Counted from the stretch's first letter, positions 24,907 through 35,023 are shown. The stretch: 64,000 nt of DNA from an uncultured Alistipes sp. (GCA_944326035.1 CALVCS010000001.1:62001-126000), one strand, 5' to 3'. Notes: generated from the sequence alone by a model not told the origin. Program-made: numbers and translations.

Positions 24907-26238
24907 ATGAAACTTTGGCAAAAAAACAGCGACGCCAACCAGGCGGTGGATACCTTTACCGTCGGACGCGATCGCGAAATGGATCTCTATCTGGCCGAAG
25001 CCGATGTCCTCGGTTCGCTGGCCCATACCCGTATGCTCAATTCGATCGGACTGCTTTCCGATGACGATCTCGCAAAGGTACAACAGGGCCTCAAGGCCAT
25101 CTATCACGAGATCAAGGAGGGTCGCTTTACCATCGAACCCGGGGTGGAAGATGTCCACTCACAGGTCGAATTTCTGCTGACCGAACGCATGGGCGAAGCC
25201 GGCAAGAAAATCCATAGCGGCCGCTCGCGCAACGACCAGGTGCTGGTCGACCTACGTATTTTCCTGCGCGCCCAGATTCGGGACCTGGTGGATGATGTCA
25301 AAGAGCTGTTCGACACCCTGCAAGAGCTCTCCGAAAAGTATAAAGATATTCTGATGCCGGGGTATACCCATTTGCAAATCGCCATGCCGTCCTCCTTCGG
25401 TTTGTGGCTCGGCGCCTACGCCGAAAGCCTGGTGGACGATACCGAAATGCTGCACGCCGCCTATCGCATCTGCAATAAAAACCCGTTGGGTTCGGCCGCC
25501 GGATACGGCTCCTCCTTCCCGCTCAACCGCACGATGACCACGCGGCTGTTGGGCTTCGACACCCTCAGCTACAACGTGGTCTACGCCCAGATGGGACGGG
25601 GCAAAACTGAACGGATCATGGCGCAGGCCATGTCATCCGTGGCCGCTACCCTGGCCAAACTGGCCATGGACAACACCCTGTTCCTCAACCAGAATTTCGG
25701 GTTTATCTCCTACCCGGCCGAACTGACCACCGGCTCGAGCATCATGCCTCACAAGAAAAATCCGGATGTTTGGGAAATTATCCGCGGGAAATGCAACCTG
25801 ATCGCCGCCCTGCCCAACCAGATCACCATGCTGACCACCAACCTTCCCACGGGATATCATCGAGATCTGCAGCTCCTCAAAGAGGTGCTCTTCCCGGCCA
25901 TCGCCGATCTGCGCAGCTGTCTGCATATGGCCCGTTACATGCTCCAACATCTGAGCGTCAAGACCGATATTCTCAACGACAGCAAATACGACTATCTGTT
26001 CAGCGTGGAGGTCGTCAACCGGATGGTTCTCGAAGGAGTTCCCTTCCGCGAAGCTTACCGCAAAGTCGGCCTCGACATCGAAAACGGCACCTTCCATGCC
26101 GAACACAAGGTACACCACACCCATGAAGGCAGTATCGGGAACCTGTGCACCGCCGAAATCCGCGCCTTGATGGAGGCGATTCTGGCAAAATTCCATTTCG
26201 AACAGGTCCTGCAGGCCGAAGCCGAACTGGTTAAATAA
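24907..26238 (+). CDS. argH: Argininosuccinate lyase
   Basis: A 443-residue enzyme of the fumarase/aspartase superfamily, cleaving argininosuccinate to arginine and fumarate. It shows HSQVEFLLTERMGEAGKKIHSGRSRNDQ, PGYTHLQIAMPSSFGLW and the signature loop TTGSSIMPHKKNPDVWE with the catalytic Ser. Full length, no breaks. It is last in the rpe-abcF-rlmB-argE-argH run and is followed by a terminator. Confidence 0.97.
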   Translation: MKLWQKNSDANQAVDTFTVGRDREMDLYLAEADVLGSLAHTRMLNSIGLLSDDDLAKVQQGLKAIYHEIKEGRFTIEPGVEDVHSQVEFLLTERMGEAGKKIHSGRSRNDQVLVDLRIFLRAQIRDLVDDVKELFDTLQELSEKYKDILMPGYTHLQIAMPSSFGLWLGAYAESLVDDTEMLHAAYRICNKNPLGSAAGYGSSFPLNRTMTTRLLGFDTLSYNVVYAQMGRGKTERIMAQAMSSVAATLAKLAMDNTLFLNQNFGFISYPAELTTGSSIMPHKKNPDVWEIIRGKCNLIAALPNQITMLTTNLPTGYHRDLQLLKEVLFPAIADLRSCLHMARYMLQHLSVKTDILNDSKYDYLFSVEVVNRMVLEGVPFREAYRKVGLDIENGTFHAEHKVHHTHEGSIGNLCTAEIRALMEAILAKFHFEQVLQAEAELVK

Positions 26239-26275
26239 ACCGATACCGCTCCAACTGCGCTTTTCGATCGCATCC

Positions 26276-26313
26276 AACAGGACGTTGCCGCAAGGCAGCG
26301 CCTGTTTTTATTT
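26276..26313 (+). terminator. argH terminator
   Basis: Imperfect stem AACAGG-CG-TGCC with GGCA-CG-CCTGTT (one bulge and one mismatch), GCAA-type loop, then TTTTTATTT. Confidence 0.75.
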
Positions 26314-26322
26314 GGATTTTCG

Positions 26323-26330
26323 TATCTTTG
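26323..26330 (+). promoter_or_regulatory. Promoter (-7 box) of the GH3 gene
   Basis: TATCTTTG matches TAnnTTTG. Transcription would begin near 26337, which excludes an in-frame ATG at 26332 as the gene start. Confidence 0.6.
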
Positions 26331-26409
26331 AATGGTTCGGTCCGGATCAACAGGCCTGCCGGCTGCTGTCTACACGTACTCCATCCGCCGGTCCAACAAA
26401 CTTTTACTA

Positions 26410-28626
26410 ATGAACCAAACTCTGTCTACGATGAAGCACCGTCTGCTCTCCGCCACACTGCTCAGTTTGAGTCTGCTGGGTGGTCTATCGGCCACCTATG
26501 CCGCACAACCTGCCCACACACCGATCTATCTCGATGCGAATCGCCCGATCGAGGAACGGGTCGAAGATGCCCTGTCCCGCATGACCCTCGAAGAAAAAGT
26601 CGCCATGTGTCATGCCCAATCGAAGTTCAGTTCGGCCGGTGTACCCCGTCTCGGGATTCCCGAAATCTGGATGACCGATGGCCCGCACGGTATCCGCATG
26701 GAAAAGCTGTGGGACGAATGGGCCGATGCCCAATGGTCCAACGACTCGTGTACGGCCTTCCCGGCCCTGACCTGCCTGGCCGCGACGTGGAATCCGACCA
26801 TGGCCAATACCTATGGGCAAGCCATCGGCGAAGAGGCCCGCTACCGTAACAAAGCCGTTCTGCTCGGTCCCGGGGTCAACATCTATCGCCTCCCGCTCAA
26901 CGGCCGCAATTTCGAATACATGGGAGAAGATCCTTTCCTCGCTTCGAAAATGGTCGTTCCCTACATCCACGGCGTACAACGGAACGGCGTAGCCACCTGT
27001 GTCAAACACTTTGCCCTGAACAACCAGGAGATCGACCGCGAATTCGTCAACGTGATTGTCGACGACCGGGCGCTCCACGAGATCTATCTGCCGGCCTTCA
27101 AAGCCGCCGTTCAAGAAGGGGGAACCTGGGCCATCATGGGCGCCTACAACCGATACAAGGATCAGTTCTGCTGCCACAACCAATACCTGCTCAACGACAT
27201 TCTCAAAGGCGATTGGGCCTTCGACGGTGTCGTTATCTCGGACTGGGGAGGAACTCACAACACCCAGCAAGCCGCCTACAACGGCCTCGACATCGAAATG
27301 GGCACCTGGACCGACGGCTTAGCCTGGAGTTGGAGCAATGCCTACGACAAATATTTTCTGGCCCAACCGTTTCTGATCCAGTTAAAAAAGGGCGAAATCG
27401 ACGAAAAGGTCGTGGATGAAAAAGTACGGCGGATCCTGCGTCTGACCTTCCGCACCACGATGAATCCCCACCGACCCTACGGCTCCTTCGCCACGGAAGA
27501 ACATGCGTTGACCGCCCGCCGTATTGCACAAGAAGGCATCGTCCTGTTGAAAAACGAAGGCAATCTGTTGCCTCTTGACCCCAAACAGCCGCGGAAAATA
27601 CTGGTCGTAGGCGAAAATGCCAAACAGATGATGACCAGCGGAGGCGGCAGCTCTGAGCTGAAAGTCAAACACGAAGTATTGCCGTGGGAAGGTATCCAAA
27701 ACTACTTCGGCGATCAGGCCCAGATCTCCTATGAGGAAGGGTACAGCCTCAATCCGGCCGTCAATCGCCATGCGCTGCGCCAACAAGCCGCCGAAGCGGC
27801 TGCGCAGGCCGATGTAGTGCTCTTTGTGGGCGGACTGAACAAAAAGGATAATCAGGACTGCGAGGCGTCCGACCGACGCAGCTATGAGCTTCCGTATGAA
27901 CAGAATGAGCTCATTGCAGCCTTGCGTCAGGCCAATCCGAACCTGGTGGTGATCCTGATCAGCGGCAATGCCGTCGCCATGCCCTGGGTCGATCAGGTAC
28001 CGACCATTGTGCAAGCCTGGTATGGTGGCTCTGAAGCGGGAAATGCCCTGGCCTCGATCCTGGCCGGTGAAGTCAACCCTTCGGGCAAACTGCCCTTCAC
28101 CTTCCCGGTTCGGCTCGAAGATAATGCCGCCATCGCCTTGGAGGCCTACCCCGGAAATGGAAAAGATGTCGAATACAAAGAGGGGATCTTCGTCGGGTAT
28201 CGTTGGCACGATCGCCAGAAAATCGAACCTTTATTCTGTTTCGGACACGGGTTGAGCTACACCACCTTCGAATACGGTCCGGCCCGTCTGAACCGCCGAC
28301 AGATGAATCCCCGCGATTCGATCACCCTGAGCGTATCGGTTCGCAACAGCGGCTCACGCTCCGGCGCTGAAGTCGTCCAACTCTACCTCTGCGACAAGAA
28401 ATCGTCCCTGCCTCGCCCCCTCAAAGAGCTGAAGGGGTTCCGCAAAGTCGTGCTGGAACCGGGCGAAGAGCAGACGGTCACATTTACGATCGACGCCCAA
28501 GCCCTGAGCTACTACGACGACCGTCAACAGACCTGGGTCGCTGAACCTGGCCAGTTCGAAGCGTGGGTCGGAGCCTCGTCGGAAGATATCCGCAGCCGGG
28601 CTTCGTTCGAACTCACCGACGAATGA
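26410..28626 (+). CDS. Glycoside hydrolase family 3 enzyme, secreted
   Basis: A protein of about 738 residues. A second ATG at 26431 starts MKHRLLSATLLSLSLLGG, a typical signal peptide cleaved after ATYA. The GH3 N-terminal barrel shows MTDGPHGIRMEK, KHFALNNQEIDR and the nucleophile loop GVVISDWGGTHN (Asp in SDW). The second alpha/beta domain (MTSGGGSSELKV, VLFVGGLN) and a C-terminal fibronectin-III-like domain (GSRSGAEVVQLYL) follow. It acts in the periplasm on beta-linked oligosaccharides, as a beta-glucosidase or beta-xylosidase; the sequence does not decide which. It is followed by an isomerase and lies 6 kb before the xylose operon. Confidence 0.9.
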   Translation: MNQTLSTMKHRLLSATLLSLSLLGGLSATYAAQPAHTPIYLDANRPIEERVEDALSRMTLEEKVAMCHAQSKFSSAGVPRLGIPEIWMTDGPHGIRMEKLWDEWADAQWSNDSCTAFPALTCLAATWNPTMANTYGQAIGEEARYRNKAVLLGPGVNIYRLPLNGRNFEYMGEDPFLASKMVVPYIHGVQRNGVATCVKHFALNNQEIDREFVNVIVDDRALHEIYLPAFKAAVQEGGTWAIMGAYNRYKDQFCCHNQYLLNDILKGDWAFDGVVISDWGGTHNTQQAAYNGLDIEMGTWTDGLAWSWSNAYDKYFLAQPFLIQLKKGEIDEKVVDEKVRRILRLTFRTTMNPHRPYGSFATEEHALTARRIAQEGIVLLKNEGNLLPLDPKQPRKILVVGENAKQMMTSGGGSSELKVKHEVLPWEGIQNYFGDQAQISYEEGYSLNPAVNRHALRQQAAEAAAQADVVLFVGGLNKKDNQDCEASDRRSYELPYEQNELIAALRQANPNLVVILISGNAVAMPWVDQVPTIVQAWYGGSEAGNALASILAGEVNPSGKLPFTFPVRLEDNAAIALEAYPGNGKDVEYKEGIFVGYRWHDRQKIEPLFCFGHGLSYTTFEYGPARLNRRQMNPRDSITLSVSVRNSGSRSGAEVVQLYLCDKKSSLPRPLKELKGFRKVVLEPGEEQTVTFTIDAQALSYYDDRQQTWVAEPGQFEAWVGASSEDIRSRASFELTDE

Positions 28627-28748
28627 ACGAACAATTCCCTATGAAGGTGTGCTGGTGAAACGAGATTTCCCGACCCGCAACGAGCTGAGAATTTGATTTC
28701 CCCGGGACCCAAACACAAACGAATTCTTACTAACTTAAACGACATAAA

Positions 28749-30173
28749 ATGATGCAACAACAAGTAAAAGTGGGTCTTTTCGGCATCGGGCTGAATACCT
28801 ACTGGGGACAGTTCGAAGGGCTGCTCGACCGTCTCGAAGGTTATCGACGCCAGATTGCCGACCGCTTAGGCCAGGAACACATAGAGGTGATCGATGCCGG
28901 TATGGTCGACGAACCGACCAAAGCGGAAGCCGCCGCCGAGCTTCTGCAAGCCAACCATGTAGAACTGGTTTTCCTCTACATATCGACCTATGCCCTCTCC
29001 TCGACCGTCTTGCCGGTGGTCCGTCGCCTGGGGGTCCCGGTCATCATCCTCAACCTGCAACCCACCGCAGCCATCGACTACGACAGCCTCAACGCCATGG
29101 GCGACCGAGGCCGAATGACCGGCGAATGGCTGGCCCATTGCCAGGCTTGTTCCGTTCCCGAAGTGGCCTGTGTGTTCAACCGTCTGGGACTGCGTTATGA
29201 GATCGTCACGGGCTACCTGGACGACCCCGTCGCCTGGCGAGAAGTCGAAGGCTGGGTCGAAGCGGCTCGTGTAGCCCACGCCCTGCGCCACAACCGCATG
29301 GGAGTGCTGGGCCACTACTATTGCGGCATGTTGGACGTGTATACCGATCTGACCAAAATGGCCGGGGTATTCGGCACCCACTTCGAATTATTGGAAATGT
29401 GCCAACTCAAAGACCTGCGCGACAACGTCACCCCGGCCGAAGTAGCGGCCAAACTGGAAGAGTTCCGCACGACCTTCGAGGTCTCCCCCGAGTGCGAACC
29501 GCAGGAGCTGGAACGGGCGGCCCGTACGTCGGTCGCTCTCGACAAGCTGGTCGCCCAGAACGATCTGGGATCGATGGCCTATTATTATGAAGGGGTCAAC
29601 GGCAACGATTACGAAAATATCGTCACCTCGGTGATCGCCGGCAACACTCTCCTGACGGGTCGCAATATTCCGGTCGCCGGCGAATGCGAGGTCAAAAATG
29701 CCCAGGCCATGAAAATCATGGCCGAATTCGGAGCGGGAGGTTCGTTCTCGGAACCCTATGCCATGGATTTCGAAGACGACGTCGTGCTGTGGGGCCACGA
29801 TGGCCCGGCCCACTTTGCCATCGCCGAAGGGCGTGTCGGCCTGGTCCCCCTACCCGTCTACCACGGCAAACCAGGCAAAGGTCTCTCGATTCAGATGACC
29901 GTCAAACACGGCCCTGTCACCCTGCTTTCGGTGGTCGAAGGTCACGACGGCATCTTCCTGCTAGTCGCCGAAGGGGAATCGGTGCCGGGCAAAGTGCTCC
30001 AAATCGGAAACACCAACAGTCGTTACCGCTTCTCCATCGGAGCCCGCGCCTTCATGGACGCCTGGTCCAAAGCCGGCCCCGCACACCACTGCGCCATCGG
30101 AACCGGTCATCTGGCACATAAAATAGAAAAATTAGCCTTTTTATTGTCGATTCCGGTGGTAAAAATATCCTGA
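28749..30173 (+). CDS. L-arabinose/L-fucose isomerase family protein
   Basis: A 474-residue cytoplasmic protein with the fold of L-fucose and L-arabinose isomerases. [17 protein letters not shown] opens the first domain. [73 protein letters not shown] and [16 protein letters not shown] follow. The Glu and His positions of the metal site (E in GECEVK, H in WGHDGP) appear kept. True AraA sequences are more conserved, so I call the family but not the sugar. It may process a sugar released by the upstream GH3 enzyme. Start at 28749 or the next codon. A strong terminator follows. Confidence 0.78.
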   Translation: MMQQQVKVGLFGIGLNTYWGQFEGLLDRLEGYRRQIADRLGQEHIEVIDAGMVDEPTKAEAAAELLQANHVELVFLYISTYALSSTVLPVVRRLGVPVIILNLQPTAAIDYDSLNAMGDRGRMTGEWLAHCQACSVPEVACVFNRLGLRYEIVTGYLDDPVAWREVEGWVEAARVAHALRHNRMGVLGHYYCGMLDVYTDLTKMAGVFGTHFELLEMCQLKDLRDNVTPAEVAAKLEEFRTTFEVSPECEPQELERAARTSVALDKLVAQNDLGSMAYYYEGVNGNDYENIVTSVIAGNTLLTGRNIPVAGECEVKNAQAMKIMAEFGAGGSFSEPYAMDFEDDVVLWGHDGPAHFAIAEGRVGLVPLPVYHGKPGKGLSIQMTVKHGPVTLLSVVEGHDGIFLLVAEGESVPGKVLQIGNTNSRYRFSIGARAFMDAWSKAGPAHHCAIGTGHLAHKIEKLAFLLSIPVVKIS

Positions 30174-30203
30174 TCGACTGATTCTTACTGATCATCCAAT
30201 CTG

Positions 30204-30243
30204 ACAAAAGGTTTTGCCCGAGAAGCAAAACCTTTTGTTTTTC
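30204..30243 (+). terminator. Terminator after the isomerase gene
   Basis: Perfect 14-bp stem (ACAAAAGGTTTTGC with GCAAAACCTTTTGT) followed by TTTTTC. Confidence 0.92.
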
Positions 30244-30374
30244 AGACATATAGTTCTTTAAGACACGCTCTTTCTCCATTCTGAAAAACGAGCCTTGTAA
30301 AATAATGCTTAACAGAATGTTTTCTTATCTTAAAATTCTATCGTACCTTAGCCCTCTCTTTAAAAAGTTCGTAT

Positions 30375-30902
30375 ATGAAAAAATTTTTATTATACGTCCT
30401 GATTTCGTGGGGGTTGATCGCCCTCTTCCCACTGTGGGGATACGCGCAAAAAAACACCACTCCCACCGTTAAACCGATCAATATCCGAGATGCGTCCGAC
30501 AACCCTATTCCGATTCCACAATTAGGGAAAAAACATCTGCTGATCTTCTATGTCGACCCGGATCACGCCAACCAAAATACCGCCTTCACCGACCATCTGG
30601 AAAAAAATCATATCCTCAGCGACAATATCCACTCCTTCGGGATCGTTAACCTAAAAGACGCACCCATGCTCCCGAATAGTATCGTCCGCGCCATGGTCCG
30701 CAAAAAGATCAAACAAACCGGCGCCGATATCTACACCGATCCAGATCACCTGTTGCGTGACGGCTGGAACCTGGGTGACGTCAATAATCAATTTACGCTG
30801 ATATTCGTCACCAAAGACTTAGAAATCAAATTCCTCTCCAAAGGGGAATTGAGCCAACAACAAATCGATGAGTTTTATCGAGTGATTGACGAATACAAGT
30901 AA
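30375..30902 (+). CDS. YtfJ-like thioredoxin-fold periplasmic protein
   Basis: A 175-residue protein with a signal peptide (MKKFLLYVLISWGLIALFP, cleaved near WGYA). The body (KHLLIFYVDPDHANQNTAF, FGIVNLKDAPMLPNSIVRAMVRKKI, ADIYTDPDHLLRDGWNLGD) matches the YtfJ family, which has a peroxiredoxin-like fold but no CXXC pair here. The function of this family is unknown. It ends just before the BamA/TamA-like gene (13 bp to its preferred start), so the two are probably co-translated and may act together in the periplasm or outer membrane. Confidence 0.7.
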   Translation: MKKFLLYVLISWGLIALFPLWGYAQKNTTPTVKPINIRDASDNPIPIPQLGKKHLLIFYVDPDHANQNTAFTDHLEKNHILSDNIHSFGIVNLKDAPMLPNSIVRAMVRKKIKQTGADIYTDPDHLLRDGWNLGDVNNQFTLIFVTKDLEIKFLSKGELSQQQIDEFYRVIDEYK

Positions 30903-30915
30903 ATTTCCCTTCCGC

Positions 30916-32256
30916 ATGAAATTGACACCGCTCCTGCTGCTGTTCGCGCTCGTAGGTCTGAGCGAGACCTTACCTGCACAATCTGTCCCAGAAAACAGCT
31001 CTACGCAGACAGAAACGGCACCCCCCTCGACCGAATCCCGCAAACATCGGAAAAAGTCGTCCCAGGCCCTGCCCGACACCTCGGAACGGACCACCTTCTT
31101 TCTCGAAACCTCGGACGCTCAACCCGATTCCATCGTGGTGGACTCCTTGCAGAAGGACGCTCTGATCGCCGATTCCCTTCCGACCGACACGTTGACCAAA
31201 CGCCCCGGTTTCTTCCGTCGCTTTTACAACTATTTCGCGGATTCGAACGAAGACAAAACGCAGACGAAAAAGCTGGACTTCAGTATTATCGGTGGTCCTC
31301 ACTACTCTTCCTCCACCAAATTGGGGTTGGGCATCGTCGCCGCCGGTCTCTATCGGGTCGATCGCAACGACCTGTCGATTCCCCCGTCGACCGTCTCCCT
31401 CTTCGGCGATGTCACCACCACCGGGTTCTATCTGCTGGGGATCAGCGGAACTACCCTGTTCAAAAGCGCCAAGTACCGGTTAAATTTCAATACCTATTTC
31501 TTCTCCTTCCCCAGCGCCTTCTGGGGCATCGGCTACGACAACGCCACCTACGGAACGGCCGGAACCTATAAACGCCTCCAAAACCAAATCAAAGTCGACT
31601 TCTCCTATCGACTCGCCAAAAATTTCTACATCGGAGCCAATGTGAGTTTCAACTATGTCGAAGGGGTCAACTTTTCGGACATCAGCCTCTTGAACGGCGA
31701 AGACAAAATGACCATCAATACCGGAGCCGGCGTCTTCTTGGAGTATGACTCCCGTGACTTCATTCCCTCTCCCTATCGAGGCATCTACCTGAAACTCGAC
31801 CAACGCTTCTTCCCCTCCTTCATGGGAAATAAGACCTACTTCACACGCACCGAATTTACGGGAGATATCTACACCCAACTGTGGAAAGGAGCCGTATTGG
31901 CCTATGACCTCCACGGCATGTTCCACTCAAAAAACACCCCCTGGACCATGTTGTCCATCATGGGCGGATCGAAGCGAATGAGAGGATATTATGAAGGCCG
32001 GTACCGCGATAAAAACCTGATCGAAACCCAACTCGAACTGCGCCAGAAGATCTATGGCCGCAGCGGGATCGCCGTATGGGTCGGGGCCGGGAATGTCTTC
32101 CCCTCCTTCCAGCAGTTCAATTGGAAACATACCCTCCCGAACTATGGGCTCGGGTACCGTTGGGAATTCAAGAAACGGGTGAACGTACGTCTGGACTACG
32201 GTTTCGGACGAAAAGGACAAAGCGGGTTCATGTTCAGCATCAACGAAGCCTTTTAA
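30916..32256 (+). CDS. BamA/TamA-family outer-membrane beta-barrel protein
   Basis: A 446-residue protein. The signal peptide MKLTPLLLLFALVGLSETLPA is followed by a disordered Ser/Thr/Glu-rich stretch (to about residue 115). A barrel follows, with alternating strands, the Omp85 motif GGSKRMRGYYEGRYRDKN and a C-terminal strand ending in Phe. There are no clear POTRA repeats, so this is a barrel-only member rather than the essential BamA. Start at 30916 is preferred to one ten codons upstream because the signal peptide begins there. Its neighbours suggest an envelope function. Substrate unknown. Confidence 0.8.
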   Translation: MKLTPLLLLFALVGLSETLPAQSVPENSSTQTETAPPSTESRKHRKKSSQALPDTSERTTFFLETSDAQPDSIVVDSLQKDALIADSLPTDTLTKRPGFFRRFYNYFADSNEDKTQTKKLDFSIIGGPHYSSSTKLGLGIVAAGLYRVDRNDLSIPPSTVSLFGDVTTTGFYLLGISGTTLFKSAKYRLNFNTYFFSFPSAFWGIGYDNATYGTAGTYKRLQNQIKVDFSYRLAKNFYIGANVSFNYVEGVNFSDISLLNGEDKMTINTGAGVFLEYDSRDFIPSPYRGIYLKLDQRFFPSFMGNKTYFTRTEFTGDIYTQLWKGAVLAYDLHGMFHSKNTPWTMLSIMGGSKRMRGYYEGRYRDKNLIETQLELRQKIYGRSGIAVWVGAGNVFPSFQQFNWKHTLPNYGLGYRWEFKKRVNVRLDYGFGRKGQSGFMFSINEAF

Positions 32257-32319
32257 ACGGAACACCTTAACAAAATCGATACGCAATAGCATAACTTCAA
32301 CACATAAAGAGCCAAGATC

Positions 32320-34032
32320 ATGTGGGGAAAGGGTTGGACGAGTATTAAAAATCTCAATTTCCAGGAAAAAGCGGCACTGCTGTTCGTCATCATTATGCTG
32401 ATGCCGAATATCCTATTGGCCTTCACGGAAGACTATTCGGCCGCAGCAATCGCCGCCTCCCTATTGCTGCCCGGAGCCTGCTATTTACTGTGGACCCAAC
32501 TGCTGCGCCGACCCGGTGTGATGATCCTCTGCGCCCTGCCCCTGATGATCCTCGGGGCGTTTCAAATCGTGTTACTCTATCTGTTCGGCGGTTCGATCAT
32601 TGCCGTGGACATGTTTACTAACCTCTTCACCACCAACGCCTCGGAAGCCGGAGAATTGTTGGGAAGCCTGTGGCCTTCGATCGTATTCGTCTGCCTGCTC
32701 TACATTCCGCTCCTGGTCGTAGGCGTCCTGTCGTTACGGCGACGCACCCACTATCGCCCCTCGTTCCGACGTCGAAGTCTCTACACCGCCGTGGTTCTTT
32801 TGGTGGTGGGCACCCTCTTCTCCTGGATCGCCGCCCAAAAACCCGACTACGGCATCCGTTATCAGGTCTTCCCCGCCAATGTGATCTACAACATTAAACT
32901 GACCATCGACAAATGGCATCGCAGCCTGAACTATCCCAATACCTCTCGGGATTTTACGTTCCATGCCCATAAAGCCCAGAAAGCTAACCAACGGGAGATC
33001 TATGTACTGGTGATCGGCGAAGCCTCGCGAGCCGAAAACTGGAGCCTGTTCGGGTACGAACGACCGACTACCCCCCGCCTCGAAAAACGCAAAGACCTGG
33101 TTCCGTTCCGTAACGTCCTGACCCAGTGTAACGCCACCCACAAAAGTGTTCCGATTATTCTCTCGCCGGTATCGGCCCGGAATTTCAATGATATTTACGA
33201 AGAAAAAAGCCTGATTACGGCCTTCAAAGAGGCGGGCTTCCACACGCTCTTCATCTCCAACCAGGTTCCGAACCGTTCGTTGATCGACTACTTCTCGGAA
33301 GAGGCCGACCATCGCATCGATATCAGTCCTCGAGAAGGAGCGCTGCTGACCGACAATCGTCCGGACGGAGAGATGATCCCCTACATCCGGGAAACGGTGG
33401 CGGATACGACCCTGGGCAACCTGTTGATCGTATTACACACCTACGGCTCGCACTACAACTACTATTACCGCTATCCGCGCGAATTTGCGGCCTACCAACC
33501 CGATTTGGTCTCTTCCATCAATCGTCGCGATCGGGATAAGGTGCTCAACGCCTACGACAACAGCATCTACTATACCGACTATGTGCTCGATGAAATCATC
33601 TCGATATTGGAACAAAGCGACGACTGTACGGCTCTTTTCTACATTGCCGATCACGGAGAGGATCTGATGGACGATCGACGCCATCGTTTCCTGCATGCCT
33701 CCCCCACCCCGACCTATTACCAGCTGCATGTCGCCTGTTTCGGATGGTTTTCGCCCACCTATCAGCAGACCTTCCCGGAAAAATATACCGCGGCTCAACA
33801 GAACGAAAATCAACCGGCGACCACCGCTACGGCCTTCCATACTCTGACCGATATGGCCTCGCTGGAGAGTCCGTATATCGTTCCGACGCACTCCCTCGTC
33901 TCGGATCGCTACCACCAAGGCCCTCGCCTCTACCTCAACGATCACGATAAGGCGATCGATGTCCTGACCGAATCGGGGCTCAAAGAGGAAGATCTCCTCA
34001 TGTTCCGGAAACGAAACCTCCTCCCCGAATAA
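32320..34032 (+). CDS. Phosphoethanolamine transferase, EptA/sulfatase family
   Basis: A 570-residue inner-membrane enzyme. Five hydrophobic segments lie within residues 15-175. A periplasmic alkaline-phosphatase-like domain follows, with the metal/nucleophile region VLVIGEASRAENWSLFGYERPTTP, the nucleophile Thr probably in CNATHKSVP, LHTYGSHYNY, DNSIYYTDYVLDEI and the metal ligands YIADHGEDLMDD. Such enzymes add phosphoethanolamine to lipid A, which often lowers polymyxin binding. The acceptor is inferred from the family. It follows the barrel gene by 63 bp on the same strand. Confidence 0.88.
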   Translation: MWGKGWTSIKNLNFQEKAALLFVIIMLMPNILLAFTEDYSAAAIAASLLLPGACYLLWTQLLRRPGVMILCALPLMILGAFQIVLLYLFGGSIIAVDMFTNLFTTNASEAGELLGSLWPSIVFVCLLYIPLLVVGVLSLRRRTHYRPSFRRRSLYTAVVLLVVGTLFSWIAAQKPDYGIRYQVFPANVIYNIKLTIDKWHRSLNYPNTSRDFTFHAHKAQKANQREIYVLVIGEASRAENWSLFGYERPTTPRLEKRKDLVPFRNVLTQCNATHKSVPIILSPVSARNFNDIYEEKSLITAFKEAGFHTLFISNQVPNRSLIDYFSEEADHRIDISPREGALLTDNRPDGEMIPYIRETVADTTLGNLLIVLHTYGSHYNYYYRYPREFAAYQPDLVSSINRRDRDKVLNAYDNSIYYTDYVLDEIISILEQSDDCTALFYIADHGEDLMDDRRHRFLHASPTPTYYQLHVACFGWFSPTYQQTFPEKYTAAQQNENQPATTATAFHTLTDMASLESPYIVPTHSLVSDRYHQGPRLYLNDHDKAIDVLTESGLKEEDLLMFRKRNLLPE

Positions 34033-34160
34033 TCCGATACGACAATTCCACCCAATCGATTCGGGCATCTTCCTTATGCGCCGAACCGGGACGTTTTATC
34101 CCATAGTAAACGTATCTGCACACCTTCCATTCCCACAAATAATCTCATATCAATCAGTAA

Positions 34161-34195
34161 TTTATACGAACACATCTTGAATCTTAGCGTATAAA
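34161..34195. promoter_or_regulatory. Inverted repeat upstream of xylR
   Basis: TTTATACG (34161-34168) and CGTATAAA (34188-34195) are exact inverted arms with 27 bp from arm start to arm start. They lie 35 bp upstream of the predicted xylR promoter box and could bind a dimeric regulator. No further copy was found in the window. Confidence 0.35.
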
Positions 34196-34229
34196 ATACC
34201 GTAAGCTTCGATTTACCCGAAAATAATCT

Positions 34230-34237
34230 TAACTTTG
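34230..34237 (+). promoter_or_regulatory. Promoter (-7 box) of the xyl operon
   Basis: TAACTTTG matches TAnnTTTG and lies 24 nt before the xylR ATG. Confidence 0.55.
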
Positions 34238-34261
34238 TAAAGAAGCCATTTGGAAAGGTTC

Positions 34262-35008
34262 ATGGATGCCCCCATCAATCCCTCGTTGTCGGTCGATTGC
34301 GTGGTGTTCGGTTTCGACGGACGGTCGCTCAAAGTCCTGCTGATCGAACGTCGGTACCGTTTGCCGGACGGACAATCGGAACCCGATTTCAAACTGCCCG
34401 GTAGTCTGATCTATGAAAACGAAAACGTCGACCAGGCAGCTCATCGGGTATTGGAACAATACACCGGACGTCGGGAAACCTACCTGCGTCAACTGCATGT
34501 ATTCTCCGATCCCGACCGCATTACCGGAGATGAACTCTCCTGGTTGCAGGCCCACTACCGGGTCGAAACGATCCGGGTCGTCACCGTGGCCTACTATATG
34601 TTAGTCAAGTTGGACGACACCCTGCTGACCCAGGTACGTACCCACGGCGCCCGATGGATCGAGCTGGAGCAGATTCACCAACTGGCCATGGATCATAAAC
34701 AGATCCTAGCCTACGCCCTCGACACCCTGAGCAAACAACTGATGGCCGAACCGATTGCCTTCGAATTGTTGCCCCGCAAATTCACCTTGCGCCAACTGCA
34801 AGACCTGTATGAAGGAATTCTGGGCATCGAAATCGACAATCGGAACTTTCGCAAAAAAGTGCTCTCCTCGGACTACATTCAGCCCACCGGCGAGCGCGAA
34901 AAACAGGTGGCCCACAAACCGGCCCTTTACTATACCTTCAATCGTCAGAAGTTCCGCAAAGATACCCGGCAAAAATTCCGGCTCAATTTTATTAACTGGC
35001 AACTATAA
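34262..35008 (+). CDS. xylR: Nudix-related transcriptional regulator XylR
   Basis: A 248-residue protein with an N-terminal Nudix-like domain (VDCVVFGFDGRSLKVLLIERRY to about residue 150) and a C-terminal winged helix (FTLRQLQDLYEGILGIEIDNRNFRKKVL). The Nudix box reads GSLIYENENVDQAAHRVLEQYTG: the catalytic REUxEE element is RVLEQY, so hydrolysis is probably lost and the domain senses a ligand. Nudix-derived regulators (AraR, XylR) control pentose use in Bacteroidetes. It sits 15 bp before xylB, fitting a xylose-responsive repressor. The ATG at 34262 has GGAAAGG upstream. Confidence 0.85.
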   Translation: MDAPINPSLSVDCVVFGFDGRSLKVLLIERRYRLPDGQSEPDFKLPGSLIYENENVDQAAHRVLEQYTGRRETYLRQLHVFSDPDRITGDELSWLQAHYRVETIRVVTVAYYMLVKLDDTLLTQVRTHGARWIELEQIHQLAMDHKQILAYALDTLSKQLMAEPIAFELLPRKFTLRQLQDLYEGILGIEIDNRNFRKKVLSSDYIQPTGEREKQVAHKPALYYTFNRQKFRKDTRQKFRLNFINWQL

Positions 35009-35023
35009 AGTAATCCACGCCCT

